Below, piece after piece: positions 28,114 through 35,678 of a stretch of DNA of 64,000 nt. Numbering within the stretch: the first letter of the stretch is position 1; the number at the start of each line of letters is the position of its first letter. The notes below the pieces were generated by a model. The model made no database searches, was not told the origin of the DNA, and worked only from the letters and a program-made list of their open reading frames with translations. The position numbers were made by a program, and so were the translations under genes. Source of the stretch: Hyphomonas sediminis (GTDB taxonomy: Bacteria; Pseudomonadota; Alphaproteobacteria; Caulobacterales; Hyphomonadaceae); contig NZ_JAIEZP010000001.1 in assembly GCF_019679475.1 (NCBI RefSeq), positions 2,976,001-3,040,000 of the forward strand, written 5' to 3'.

Positions 28114-29415
28114 CTACTTAGATTGCGAAAAATCTTCCGAGCTCGTGCCGTCAGGCAGGAATCGATTCCAGTATCTTCCTACTTTGACAATCTTCCCGCG
28201 CTCAAGTTCGCCACTAATTGATGCGCAATAGTCGTCCTGCCCGACTTCATAGCCAGGCGTGTCCAGGCACAGGTTACCGCTATGCATTCCGTCGCCCGCC
28301 CCGCCCTTGAAAACAGATATCGCCCCACTTGCTTGATCATAAGTGGCAAACCATGGGGCACATTGAAACTCTTCTCCAGTTGCAGGCAGTGTTCCATCTG
28401 AAAAGCGATCGAAAAATCGGACACTTAGTGTGTCAGTCCGCTCGGCCCCATTCTCCACCCATGGAATTCCTGCAGCTGCCTCGACCGAACTCACGGGTGA
28501 GCGCTTTGATATTTTGCAATGCGCAACAAGGTATGGCTCACCACCTGCGGCCAGAGGATCCAAGCCGAAATGTTTGCGCAAGACAGACAGGGATGGAAGG
28601 CCGGAATACTCGATCGGCACACGGATTGTCATGAGCGCCGCATTGTCGGCGTCGCGTTCGGATTTGAAAGCGTCGTCGATTTCGAGATTGGGCAATGGCG
28701 TCGTTGAAAAGTCTTTTGGTACAGTCAGAATCGATTGTGACGACGGCAAATTCACACCCGGCCCGCTTCCGGGTGCGACGCGTGCGGCTTCATAAGCTGC
28801 TTTCTCGCAAGACCATTTTTTGTCACCGTTGCGGGCTTTGTCACTGCACGTTGCGAAGGCGTGATCATAATCGCTCCTCTGCATCGGCGTCATCGAGGTC
28901 ATGAAGGCGCCATATGCGGCGCAGTAGGCTGCACGGTCCCTACCAATTTCATTACCAAGGCAAGACTGCTCCCAAGACGATGCAGTCCGCGCAGATTGTG
29001 CGCTTACCGATAGCGTAGGCGGAACCTGAGGATTGACGGAGCGCGTCAAGGGCGCAAGTTGGTCCTGTCGCGAAAGAATATCATTCAACTCTTCTGCTGC
29101 CATTTCCGATGGGCCGACAAAGGGGCCAGTGGATGCTGGCAACCCTCCCCCAATCGGCACACCGCCTTGTGCGACAGCGGGCCCTGCCGTCACAGCGGCA
29201 AGCGCAGTTTCCTCGCATGCTCTGCGGATGACATTCTGCTCGATTGAGGAAATGCTGGTCCGCGATGAAGACTTGGTCCTTTCCGAAACGCACTGCGTCA
29301 GCTTCGCATCATATTGCGCGCGCTGCTCAACCGTCAGTGTGGAGACATCGGCGAATGCTGGTATGGATACAATCGTCGCAGCGACTGTCGTAGCTATAAA
29401 CACCCTCATTGTCAT
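28114..29415 (-). CDS. Exported protein of unknown function (433 residues)
   Basis: Start ATG 29415 overlaps the upstream gene's stop as ATGA, so the two are translationally coupled. Signal peptide at about 1-22. The N-terminal half is helical with widely spaced cysteines (KLTQCVSERT, IRRACEETAL, SCLGNEIGRDRAAYCAAYG); the C-terminal half is beta-rich with six more cysteines. The segment YDAKLTQCVSERTK/YDHAFATCSDKARNG appears twice, suggesting an internal duplication of a short helical Cys unit. No family recognised. Confidence 0.8.
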   Translation of the reverse strand: MTMRVFIATTVAATIVSIPAFADVSTLTVEQRAQYDAKLTQCVSERTKSSSRTSISSIEQNVIRRACEETALAAVTAGPAVAQGGVPIGGGLPASTGPFVGPSEMAAEELNDILSRQDQLAPLTRSVNPQVPPTLSVSAQSARTASSWEQSCLGNEIGRDRAAYCAAYGAFMTSMTPMQRSDYDHAFATCSDKARNGDKKWSCEKAAYEAARVAPGSGPGVNLPSSQSILTVPKDFSTTPLPNLEIDDAFKSERDADNAALMTIRVPIEYSGLPSLSVLRKHFGLDPLAAGGEPYLVAHCKISKRSPVSSVEAAAGIPWVENGAERTDTLSVRFFDRFSDGTLPATGEEFQCAPWFATYDQASGAISVFKGGAGDGMHSGNLCLDTPGYEVGQDDYCASISGELERGKIVKVGRYWNRFLPDGTSSEDFSQSK

Positions 29416-30341
29416 TTTATCTCCAGCTTCATCCGCGCCCGCAGCGCATCTCCGTGATAATTGAGCCTGAACTCATACGCCCCGGGACTATCCAGCCGCA
29501 GGTTCAGAACGCCCTCTGCTTGCTGGTTCGTTTGGGCGCTCACGGCAACCTTACCGGTAGCGTCCACGATCGAAATCTTACAGTTGCACGGCGGCATATC
29601 CGTATAGCGAAGCTCCACCGTACGTCCGGCGAGAAGTTCAGGCGGCCCGGATATGGTCGGGTGGACGCCGATCGAATTTGGTCCTGCCAGAACGAAATCC
29701 AGACAGTCTTCATATTTCGACATATCCGGATCGTTTGTCGTCACCCTGGGCGGAAAGCCGAGACAGACTTTCCAGTCGCCCGTGAGATGCGGCAGGCTGT
29801 CCGCTGATCGTTTATAAGCACCTTCGGGCTTCGCCGCGGATGTGTAGAACCAGCCCACAAGTTTCGGCGCCTCGCCTCCCATGTAAAACAGACTTCCAAA
29901 TCCGCCTCGCTGCGGAAGGCCACGGTATTTGAAATAAATATCCGTAGCGACATCGACGGTTTTATTGTCCAGGCTCAAATAGGTCGAAGAGATACTCCCC
30001 GTGGGCGGGTCCAGATATTCAAGCTCGTAGGTAGGGCTTTCGGCAGCCTGCCCGGTCAATGCCTTACCCGCGTAGACAAGGGCAGGCGTTTCGACGACTA
30101 TCGGCCCAGTCGATATTCCGGTGTAGATCAGCGTCGGCGTCTCGATGGAGACGGGGCCGAATGCATGCCCCCGATAGATGAGTGCAGGTGTTTCAAGGGT
30201 CACCGGGCCGGAGGTTCGTCCTTGATAGACAAGCGGCGGCGCCTCTATGACTACCGGCTGGGCCGATACCGGTAAGGACACGGCCAGCGACACTGCAAGA
30301 AATATGACCATGCGTATCAAGGGCTTTTTTCCCCCGCACAT
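29412..30341 (-). CDS. Exported repeat protein with shared C-terminal beta-sandwich module
   Basis: 309 residues from ATG 30341 (another ATG at 30311 is possible; neither has a strong ribosome site). Signal peptide ends near 28 (LPVSAQ). Residues about 29-98 hold three to four copies of a 17-residue repeat with core ETPxLIYxGxxxGPV. The C-terminal 200 residues match the protein at 34482-35678 through two modules: one with KLVGWFYTSAAKPEGAYKR and DWKVCLGF, and a last one ending GAYEFRLNYHGDALRARMKL. Divergent from the ECF gene at 30636. Likely a surface or periplasmic structural protein. Confidence 0.82.
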   Translation of the reverse strand: MCGGKKPLIRMVIFLAVSLAVSLPVSAQPVVIEAPPLVYQGRTSGPVTLETPALIYRGHAFGPVSIETPTLIYTGISTGPIVVETPALVYAGKALTGQAAESPTYELEYLDPPTGSISSTYLSLDNKTVDVATDIYFKYRGLPQRGGFGSLFYMGGEAPKLVGWFYTSAAKPEGAYKRSADSLPHLTGDWKVCLGFPPRVTTNDPDMSKYEDCLDFVLAGPNSIGVHPTISGPPELLAGRTVELRYTDMPPCNCKISIVDATGKVAVSAQTNQQAEGVLNLRLDSPGAYEFRLNYHGDALRARMKLEIK

Positions 30342-30635
30342 CGTCTGAATAAACGCGCCTCGCGGAGCGCACTTCTTGCCTTTAAATAGTGCATTATGTC
30401 CGCTTCCGCCCCTTGAGTGGCCGCAATACGCGCCTCCACCTGAAACAAACGCGACCAGAGCCCAAATCCCGCCACCATGCTCGCCGCGCTCAATATCTCT
30501 CGGCTTTTGTCCCCCAGCCCAAGCCTGTTCCGAGCACGAATTCGCCCGCGCGCAACAAGTCTTGCCCCAAGCTTGCATCCTGCCTACCCATATACAGCTC
30601 TGGAGGACTCCGGACACATATCAGAGGGGCGCTAA

Positions 30636-31232
30636 GTGGCGGATATGGAGGATGATCATTCGGGAGCCAGCGGCAACTGCCGCGAGCTCAGCCTGTCCGA
30701 AGAGCTTCTTGCCGAAACTTACGACCTGCTTCGCAGAATAGCGTCGCGTCAATTGACGCGCCAGCCTGCCAGCTCCACCCTGAACACGACGATGATAGTC
30801 CATGAAGCCTGGCTAAAACTGTCGAATGACAAAGATCGGCTCTTCGTTGATCAGGATCACTACCTGGCGACTGCGTCACGCGCCATGCGGCAACTATTAG
30901 TCGATCACGCACGTCGCAAGCTCGCCGACAAGCGAGGGGGCGGGGCCATCCACCTGAATATGGATGACCATCAGATCCCGGCAGAGGTATCCTCCGAAGC
31001 GCAGATACTCGATATCGAAGATGCATTGGCAAAACTTGCAAAACTGTCGCCCGAACTTGAACGCGTGGTCGAGTGCCGCTTCTTTGCTGGCCTAACAGTT
31101 GAAGAAACAGCAAATGCTCTTGGCAGTTCTGTCCGAACAGTCGAGCGGCGCTGGGCTGTGGCGCGAGCCTTTCTCGCAGATATGCTGCGTCCACCTCCAG
31201 ATACTACCTCATCAGGTGCAAACCTACCTTGA
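30636..31232 (+). CDS. ECF sigma factor of the PF07638 type, kinase-associated
   Basis: 198 residues, GTG start. Region 2: STLNTTMIVHEAWLKLSND and YLATASRAMRQLLVDHARRK. RGGG loop (DKRGGGAIH). Region 4: VVECRFFAGLTVEETANALG, then SSVRTVERRWAVARAFL. As in its paralogue at 12645-13193, the acidic residues expected in region 2 are replaced by a Thr pair (T51, T52). The kinase gene follows on the same strand after 130 bp. It is probably activated by phosphorylation rather than released from an anti-sigma factor. Likely targets are the divergent exported-protein genes at 28114-30341 and the operon at 34482-38991. Confidence 0.9.
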   Translation: MADMEDDHSGASGNCRELSLSEELLAETYDLLRRIASRQLTRQPASSTLNTTMIVHEAWLKLSNDKDRLFVDQDHYLATASRAMRQLLVDHARRKLADKRGGGAIHLNMDDHQIPAEVSSEAQILDIEDALAKLAKLSPELERVVECRFFAGLTVEETANALGSSVRTVERRWAVARAFLADMLRPPPDTTSSGANLP

Positions 31233-31362
31233 CCCCCGGCAGCGGCATGGCGTTGGCGGGATTTGGTTTGATTTGGCGTTCTCATATGCAAATCCGCCCC
31301 CGTCATCCGAGGCCCAGATAAACGAAATCGCTTGAATTCGGATTACATGCAGAAAACACTTC

Positions 31363-33876
31363 GTGGAAACACAAGAGCTTACATTGGACTTCAAGGATTC
31401 ATCAGACTGGGAACGGCTGGACCGCGCACTGAGCGAGGCGCTTGACCTGCCTGCTGCGCAACGCGGCAGCTGGCTCGCCCAGCAACTTGGCGAGGATACC
31501 AAACTGTTCGATCAGGCTATGCGCCTGCTTGAGATTGAACGCGAAAGCGAAACCCGTTTCGATATGTTTCAGGCCTCGCGCAATGCCGTGCTTGCCGATG
31601 CCGCAATCGAAATGGAAGAGCCTCTCGGCGATCCGCGGATCGGGGCAAAATACGGCGCGTGGCAAATCGTCAGGCGTATCGGGTCCGGCGGACATTCTGT
31701 CGTATACGAAGCAAGGCGGGACGACGGCAGATACAACCAAAACGCTGCCTTGAAAGTCATGCACGGCGGCGTTTTGAACGGCGACGCCGTCCGCCATTTC
31801 CTGCGTGAACGCCAAATCCTATCGGCGCTGGATCATCCCGGAATCGTACGTATTCTCGATGCGGGTGAAACAGCGACCGGGGCGCCCTGGATGGCAATGG
31901 ACCTCGCGCCCGGAAAAACCATCACCGAATACTGTCAAGATACAATCCCCCCCCTCAACGAACGCCTTCGTCTGGTGGCAGATATCGCCGACGCTCTCCA
32001 GTCGGCCCATTCGCGCCTCATCATTCATAGAGACATCAAACCCGACAATATTATCGTGTCCAATGACGGCAGGATCAGGCTGCTCGATTTCGGGATCGCA
32101 AGTCTTTTGAGCGGCGATGAGACGACAAGCCCAATCTCTGCGATGACACCGGCATACGCATCACCTGAACAACTCGCCTTCGACCCTGTCACGACCGCAA
32201 GTGACATTTACCAGCTGGGTCGCGTGCTTGCGGATGTCTGCGCCGGAGTGGATATCCCGCCGGAACTGCAGGCAGTCATCAATAAGGCAACAAACGAAAC
32301 GGCCAGCGAACGCTACAACTCTGCCGCCGGCCTCGCCTCGGACTTGAAAAGGATTGTGAACGGCCAGGCACCGGCCGCTCGTCCTGACACAGGTCTTCAG
32401 GCTGCGGTCCGTTTCGCTAAGCACAATAAGGTCTCCGCAGCACTAGCGTCCGTCCTGGTTTTTGGCTCGATCAGCGTTGCGGTCATAGTTACGGCGCACG
32501 CTCATGCGCTGGACCATCAGCGGGCGCTCGCTGTTGCCGCAGCAGATCGCGCGGACCGGGGCCGAAGCGTGCTGCTCGACACGTTCCGGAGGCTGGATCC
32601 CTTGGAACAGGATGGCATGGCTTCCACGGACGGAGACGTCGCAAGCCTGCTTGAGCCTACGTTGGAAGACGTACGTAGCCGTCTGTCAGACGATCCGCTC
32701 CTCGCCGCCGAACTCGTCGGCTGGGTTGCGCGCACAAAGGACCGTTCCGGAGATATCGAAGAGGCGGGCCGGCTGGCACAGGATGCCGTCGATCTACTGT
32801 CGGCGGCAAAAATGAACACAAGCACAGAATACGCCCTAGCCCTGGCCTATGCCGGATCCCTGAAGGGAAAAGCGGGAGATCGGGAGGCTGAAGTTGCTGC
32901 AGTTGAAAAAGCGCTTTCGATTGCACAGACAGCACCACTCACAGATCTGCCTGCACTCGACACTCTGCTTATTGCAGCCTGGTCGCACGAAGGAGACTGG
33001 CTCCAGCAACACGCACTCTTTACGGAGGCGCTTCCCCGGATTTCGGCTACTGGATCAATCCCCAGCGAAATTGAGGCCCGAGCGGGGCTTTCCAGGGCGC
33101 TCATTGGTCTTGGCAAGTCCGAAGAGGCGGAAGAACAAAGCCGCCATGCCGTTGAGTTGACGGAAATTTATTATGGTCCACAACATCCGCGACTGGCGCT
33201 TCCGCTCTCCGATCTGGGACGCATCCTGACTGCCCGCGGAAAGTATGAGGAAGCCGCGCGCACCCAACAACGCGCACTCGAAATATCGACTTCCGCATTC
33301 GGAGTAGATGCTCCAAGTACTGTCTCTCATCGCAACAATCTGACTATCACCTTGATGGAATCTGGACGTCATCAGGAAGCAATTGATCAATACGCACTTT
33401 TGCTTGAAACAATCGCCAGGACCAATGGCGCGGACTCACTTGCATTCGGTGAAGCGCTTCAGAACATGGCGGTCGCGCAAACCCAGGCAGGATTGTATCA
33501 AGCCGCGCTGGTTTCTCTCGCGGGCGCCGAAAGAATATTCGTTTCGCGCCTGCCAGAGGGCCATCCCAGGCGCGCATTCCCTTCCCTGACCAGATCTGAA
33601 ATTCTGATCTCTCAGAAGCGCTACTCCGACGCGGAAAAGGAAGCCCAGCGGGCTTTCAGTCTCCTCTCCGCCAGCCTGCCGCCAAGACATTATGCGATCG
33701 AAATCGCGAAGTGCAGGATTGGCTTGGCGAAATTTGGCAAAGGTGAATTGTCGAGCGCACGGCCTTTTATCTCGACCTCGGTCGAATCCTTGAGGTCCAT
33801 GGGTGATCTGCCCGCAAGACTCGTCACCCCATGCTATGAAGTGGCAGCGGCACTTGAATCTGCTCCTTCTCCTTAG
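31363..33876 (+). CDS. Membrane-bound Ser/Thr protein kinase with C-terminal TPR region
   Basis: 837 residues, GTG start. An N-terminal helical domain (about 15-70, WERLDRALSEALDLPAAQRG) of the kind found before many bacterial kinases is followed by a kinase domain at about 98-335. Key residues are present: RIGSGGHSVVYEA loop, K131 (AALKVM), HRDIKPDN (D224), LDFG (D242), SPEQ. One membrane segment lies at about 357-380. The remaining 450 residues are tetratricopeptide repeats (GLGKSEEAEEQSRHAVELTE, TARGKYEEAARTQQRALEIS), probably periplasmic. Its last 280 residues are clearly paralogous to the partial protein at the right edge of the window (63118-64000). Confidence 0.93.
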   Translation: METQELTLDFKDSSDWERLDRALSEALDLPAAQRGSWLAQQLGEDTKLFDQAMRLLEIERESETRFDMFQASRNAVLADAAIEMEEPLGDPRIGAKYGAWQIVRRIGSGGHSVVYEARRDDGRYNQNAALKVMHGGVLNGDAVRHFLRERQILSALDHPGIVRILDAGETATGAPWMAMDLAPGKTITEYCQDTIPPLNERLRLVADIADALQSAHSRLIIHRDIKPDNIIVSNDGRIRLLDFGIASLLSGDETTSPISAMTPAYASPEQLAFDPVTTASDIYQLGRVLADVCAGVDIPPELQAVINKATNETASERYNSAAGLASDLKRIVNGQAPAARPDTGLQAAVRFAKHNKVSAALASVLVFGSISVAVIVTAHAHALDHQRALAVAAADRADRGRSVLLDTFRRLDPLEQDGMASTDGDVASLLEPTLEDVRSRLSDDPLLAAELVGWVARTKDRSGDIEEAGRLAQDAVDLLSAAKMNTSTEYALALAYAGSLKGKAGDREAEVAAVEKALSIAQTAPLTDLPALDTLLIAAWSHEGDWLQQHALFTEALPRISATGSIPSEIEARAGLSRALIGLGKSEEAEEQSRHAVELTEIYYGPQHPRLALPLSDLGRILTARGKYEEAARTQQRALEISTSAFGVDAPSTVSHRNNLTITLMESGRHQEAIDQYALLLETIARTNGADSLAFGEALQNMAVAQTQAGLYQAALVSLAGAERIFVSRLPEGHPRRAFPSLTRSEILISQKRYSDAEKEAQRAFSLLSASLPPRHYAIEIAKCRIGLAKFGKGELSSARPFISTSVESLRSMGDLPARLVTPCYEVAAALESAPSP

Positions 33877-34481
33877 TCGCCTGCGATCCGTTTTCGGGCC
33901 CCCACCCAGCCAATCGGCGCTTGCATAAGGAGGAACGCAGTTCTGCAAAGCACTCCGCCATCGATGTGGAGGCGTGTATCGCTTGTTTTCGGATCCCGAG
34001 AAAAGACTGACACTCCAATTTCCCAATCGATGACAATGCACGAAACTAAATCATACCGGAGAAAGCCGAAATCTCATTCCAAGTTTTGTGCTCATGCTTT
34101 CAGCATGCGGATAGCCCGCAACCGAACATGTCGCCAAACAGAACGGTTCGCAGGCACCTGCGGCAGCCACCCCGGAAAACCCCAGCAGCCCCATTGAGCC
34201 TGACAGGGCCATCCGATCAGCTGGACTACCATATGTGGGATGCAGATCGCGGGGCAACGCCGACCTAGGTCATTTTTGCGGCAAAAGACCTCAATAGCGG
34301 AAGCATCGACATCAACAAAAAATAAAACTGCTCGACTGAGCCAGAACAACTTTGCTCCCGACACAAAATGACCGGAACGCCTGAGGTCATCGATCCTGCA
34401 GGGATTTCTCCGACGTTGGCGGGCATCAGGCTCATCTTGCGTGGAGGGAGCAAAAGCAACTGTAATCGTGGGGCACGTTTC
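33877..34481. other. Intergenic region with a possible broken lipoprotein gene
   Basis: 605 bp between the kinase and the Cys-repeat operon. At 34094-34111 a frame reads MLSACG, a lipobox, and is then stopped by TAG (34112-34114). The same frame stays open for 60 codons after the stop (to 34297) with a Pro/Ala/Ser-rich stretch typical of a lipoprotein linker (NGSQAPAAATPENPSSPIEP). This may be a lipoprotein gene broken by one nonsense change, or chance. The region must also hold the promoter of the 34482 operon. Confidence 0.3.
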
Positions 34482-35678
34482 ATGAAGCTAGCACGTCTTT
34501 CTGTCGTATCATTCGTGGCGGTCCTTTTTTTAACGTTGGGAATCCCCCTCCATGCACTCGCGCAGGACACCGGCGGCGACATCTGCGCGAATGTTACCTG
34601 TCCAACAGGGAACGTCTGCTACCAGGGCGCCTGCTTTCTCAGAGTCGAACAGGCTAACGCTTGCGCTGGTGTCACCTGCCCAGCGGGAAACACCTGTTAT
34701 CAGGGGGCATGCTTTCCCGAACCGGACGCATCGAAAGAAACGGATGCCTGCGCGGTCGCCTGTGTTGATGTTGCCTGCCCTGCTGAACAAGTTTGTCACA
34801 TGGGCGCCTGTTTTCAACCAGTCACCGAGAGCAGATCGACCGATATCTGTAGCAGCGTGCAGTGCCCGGTCGGCCAAACATGTTTCCAGGGGATCTGCCT
34901 TTCTCCAGAGCCTCAGCAGACCTCTCCTTTAGACCTTTGCCGGGATGTGACATGCGCTGCCGGTCAGGCTTGTTATGAAGGCGCCTGTTTTATCGAAGAG
35001 AAAACCCCGGCGTCCCCTTCGACCGGGCGCCCCGGTCGCAATGACAATGCAGGCGGTTTGGAGATACTACCCCTGCCCGAAGGCCCTCGGCAATCTCGCT
35101 ACCTAAGCCTCGAAGACGCAACAATTTCGCGCGATCAAACGATCAAAATCTCCTATCGGCACTTGCCCGCGAAGGATGGAATGCTCGTCTTGTTCTTCGT
35201 TGGCGGCCCAACGCCGAAACGGGTTGCGTGGTCCTATACACTCGCCAAAAAGCCGGACGGTACATTCGAGCGCGGTGCGAATACGATGCCGGCCTATACC
35301 GGTCCCTGGAAAGCCTGCCTTGGCTACGATCCTGCGCTCAAACAAGACACCGCGAGGCCCGCCGATTTCGACGACTGCGTTGACTTCTACCTTGCTGGCG
35401 GCGGTAGCCTGGACGCAAAGCCGGAAATCACCTTGCCGACGGATGGAGCCATTGCGAACCGAGAGTTTGAGCTCAGCTGGACGGGATTTCCGCCGTCGGC
35501 ATCAAGACTTGTCCTCGTCTCGCAGAGCAGGGAAATGACCGTCGCTCATCGCACGACAGCATCCCAGGGCTCGGGACAATGGAAGATACGTGTGGGAGCG
35601 CCGGGAAGGTATGAACTACGTGTTTACTTCGAAGGCGACGATCTTAGGGCCCGGATGCCGATAGAGGTGAAGCCGTGA
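34482..35678 (+). CDS. Exported Cys-rich repeat protein with shared C-terminal beta-sandwich module
   Basis: 398 residues from ATG 34482; the frame is open from 34368 but the signal peptide (about 1-28, ending HALAQ) fixes the start. Five Cys-rich repeats (about 32-185) follow the pattern CxxVxCPxGxxCYxGACF, four cysteines each, like small disulfide-stapled repeats found in secreted and surface proteins. The C-terminal 200 residues match the protein at 29412-30341: KRVAWSYTLAKKPDGTFERG, PWKACLGYDP and the end GRYELRVYFEGDDLRARMPI. First gene of a three-gene overlapping operon. Probable surface-exposed structural or adhesive role. Confidence 0.85.
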   Translation: MKLARLSVVSFVAVLFLTLGIPLHALAQDTGGDICANVTCPTGNVCYQGACFLRVEQANACAGVTCPAGNTCYQGACFPEPDASKETDACAVACVDVACPAEQVCHMGACFQPVTESRSTDICSSVQCPVGQTCFQGICLSPEPQQTSPLDLCRDVTCAAGQACYEGACFIEEKTPASPSTGRPGRNDNAGGLEILPLPEGPRQSRYLSLEDATISRDQTIKISYRHLPAKDGMLVLFFVGGPTPKRVAWSYTLAKKPDGTFERGANTMPAYTGPWKACLGYDPALKQDTARPADFDDCVDFYLAGGGSLDAKPEITLPTDGAIANREFELSWTGFPPSASRLVLVSQSREMTVAHRTTASQGSGQWKIRVGAPGRYELRVYFEGDDLRARMPIEVKP

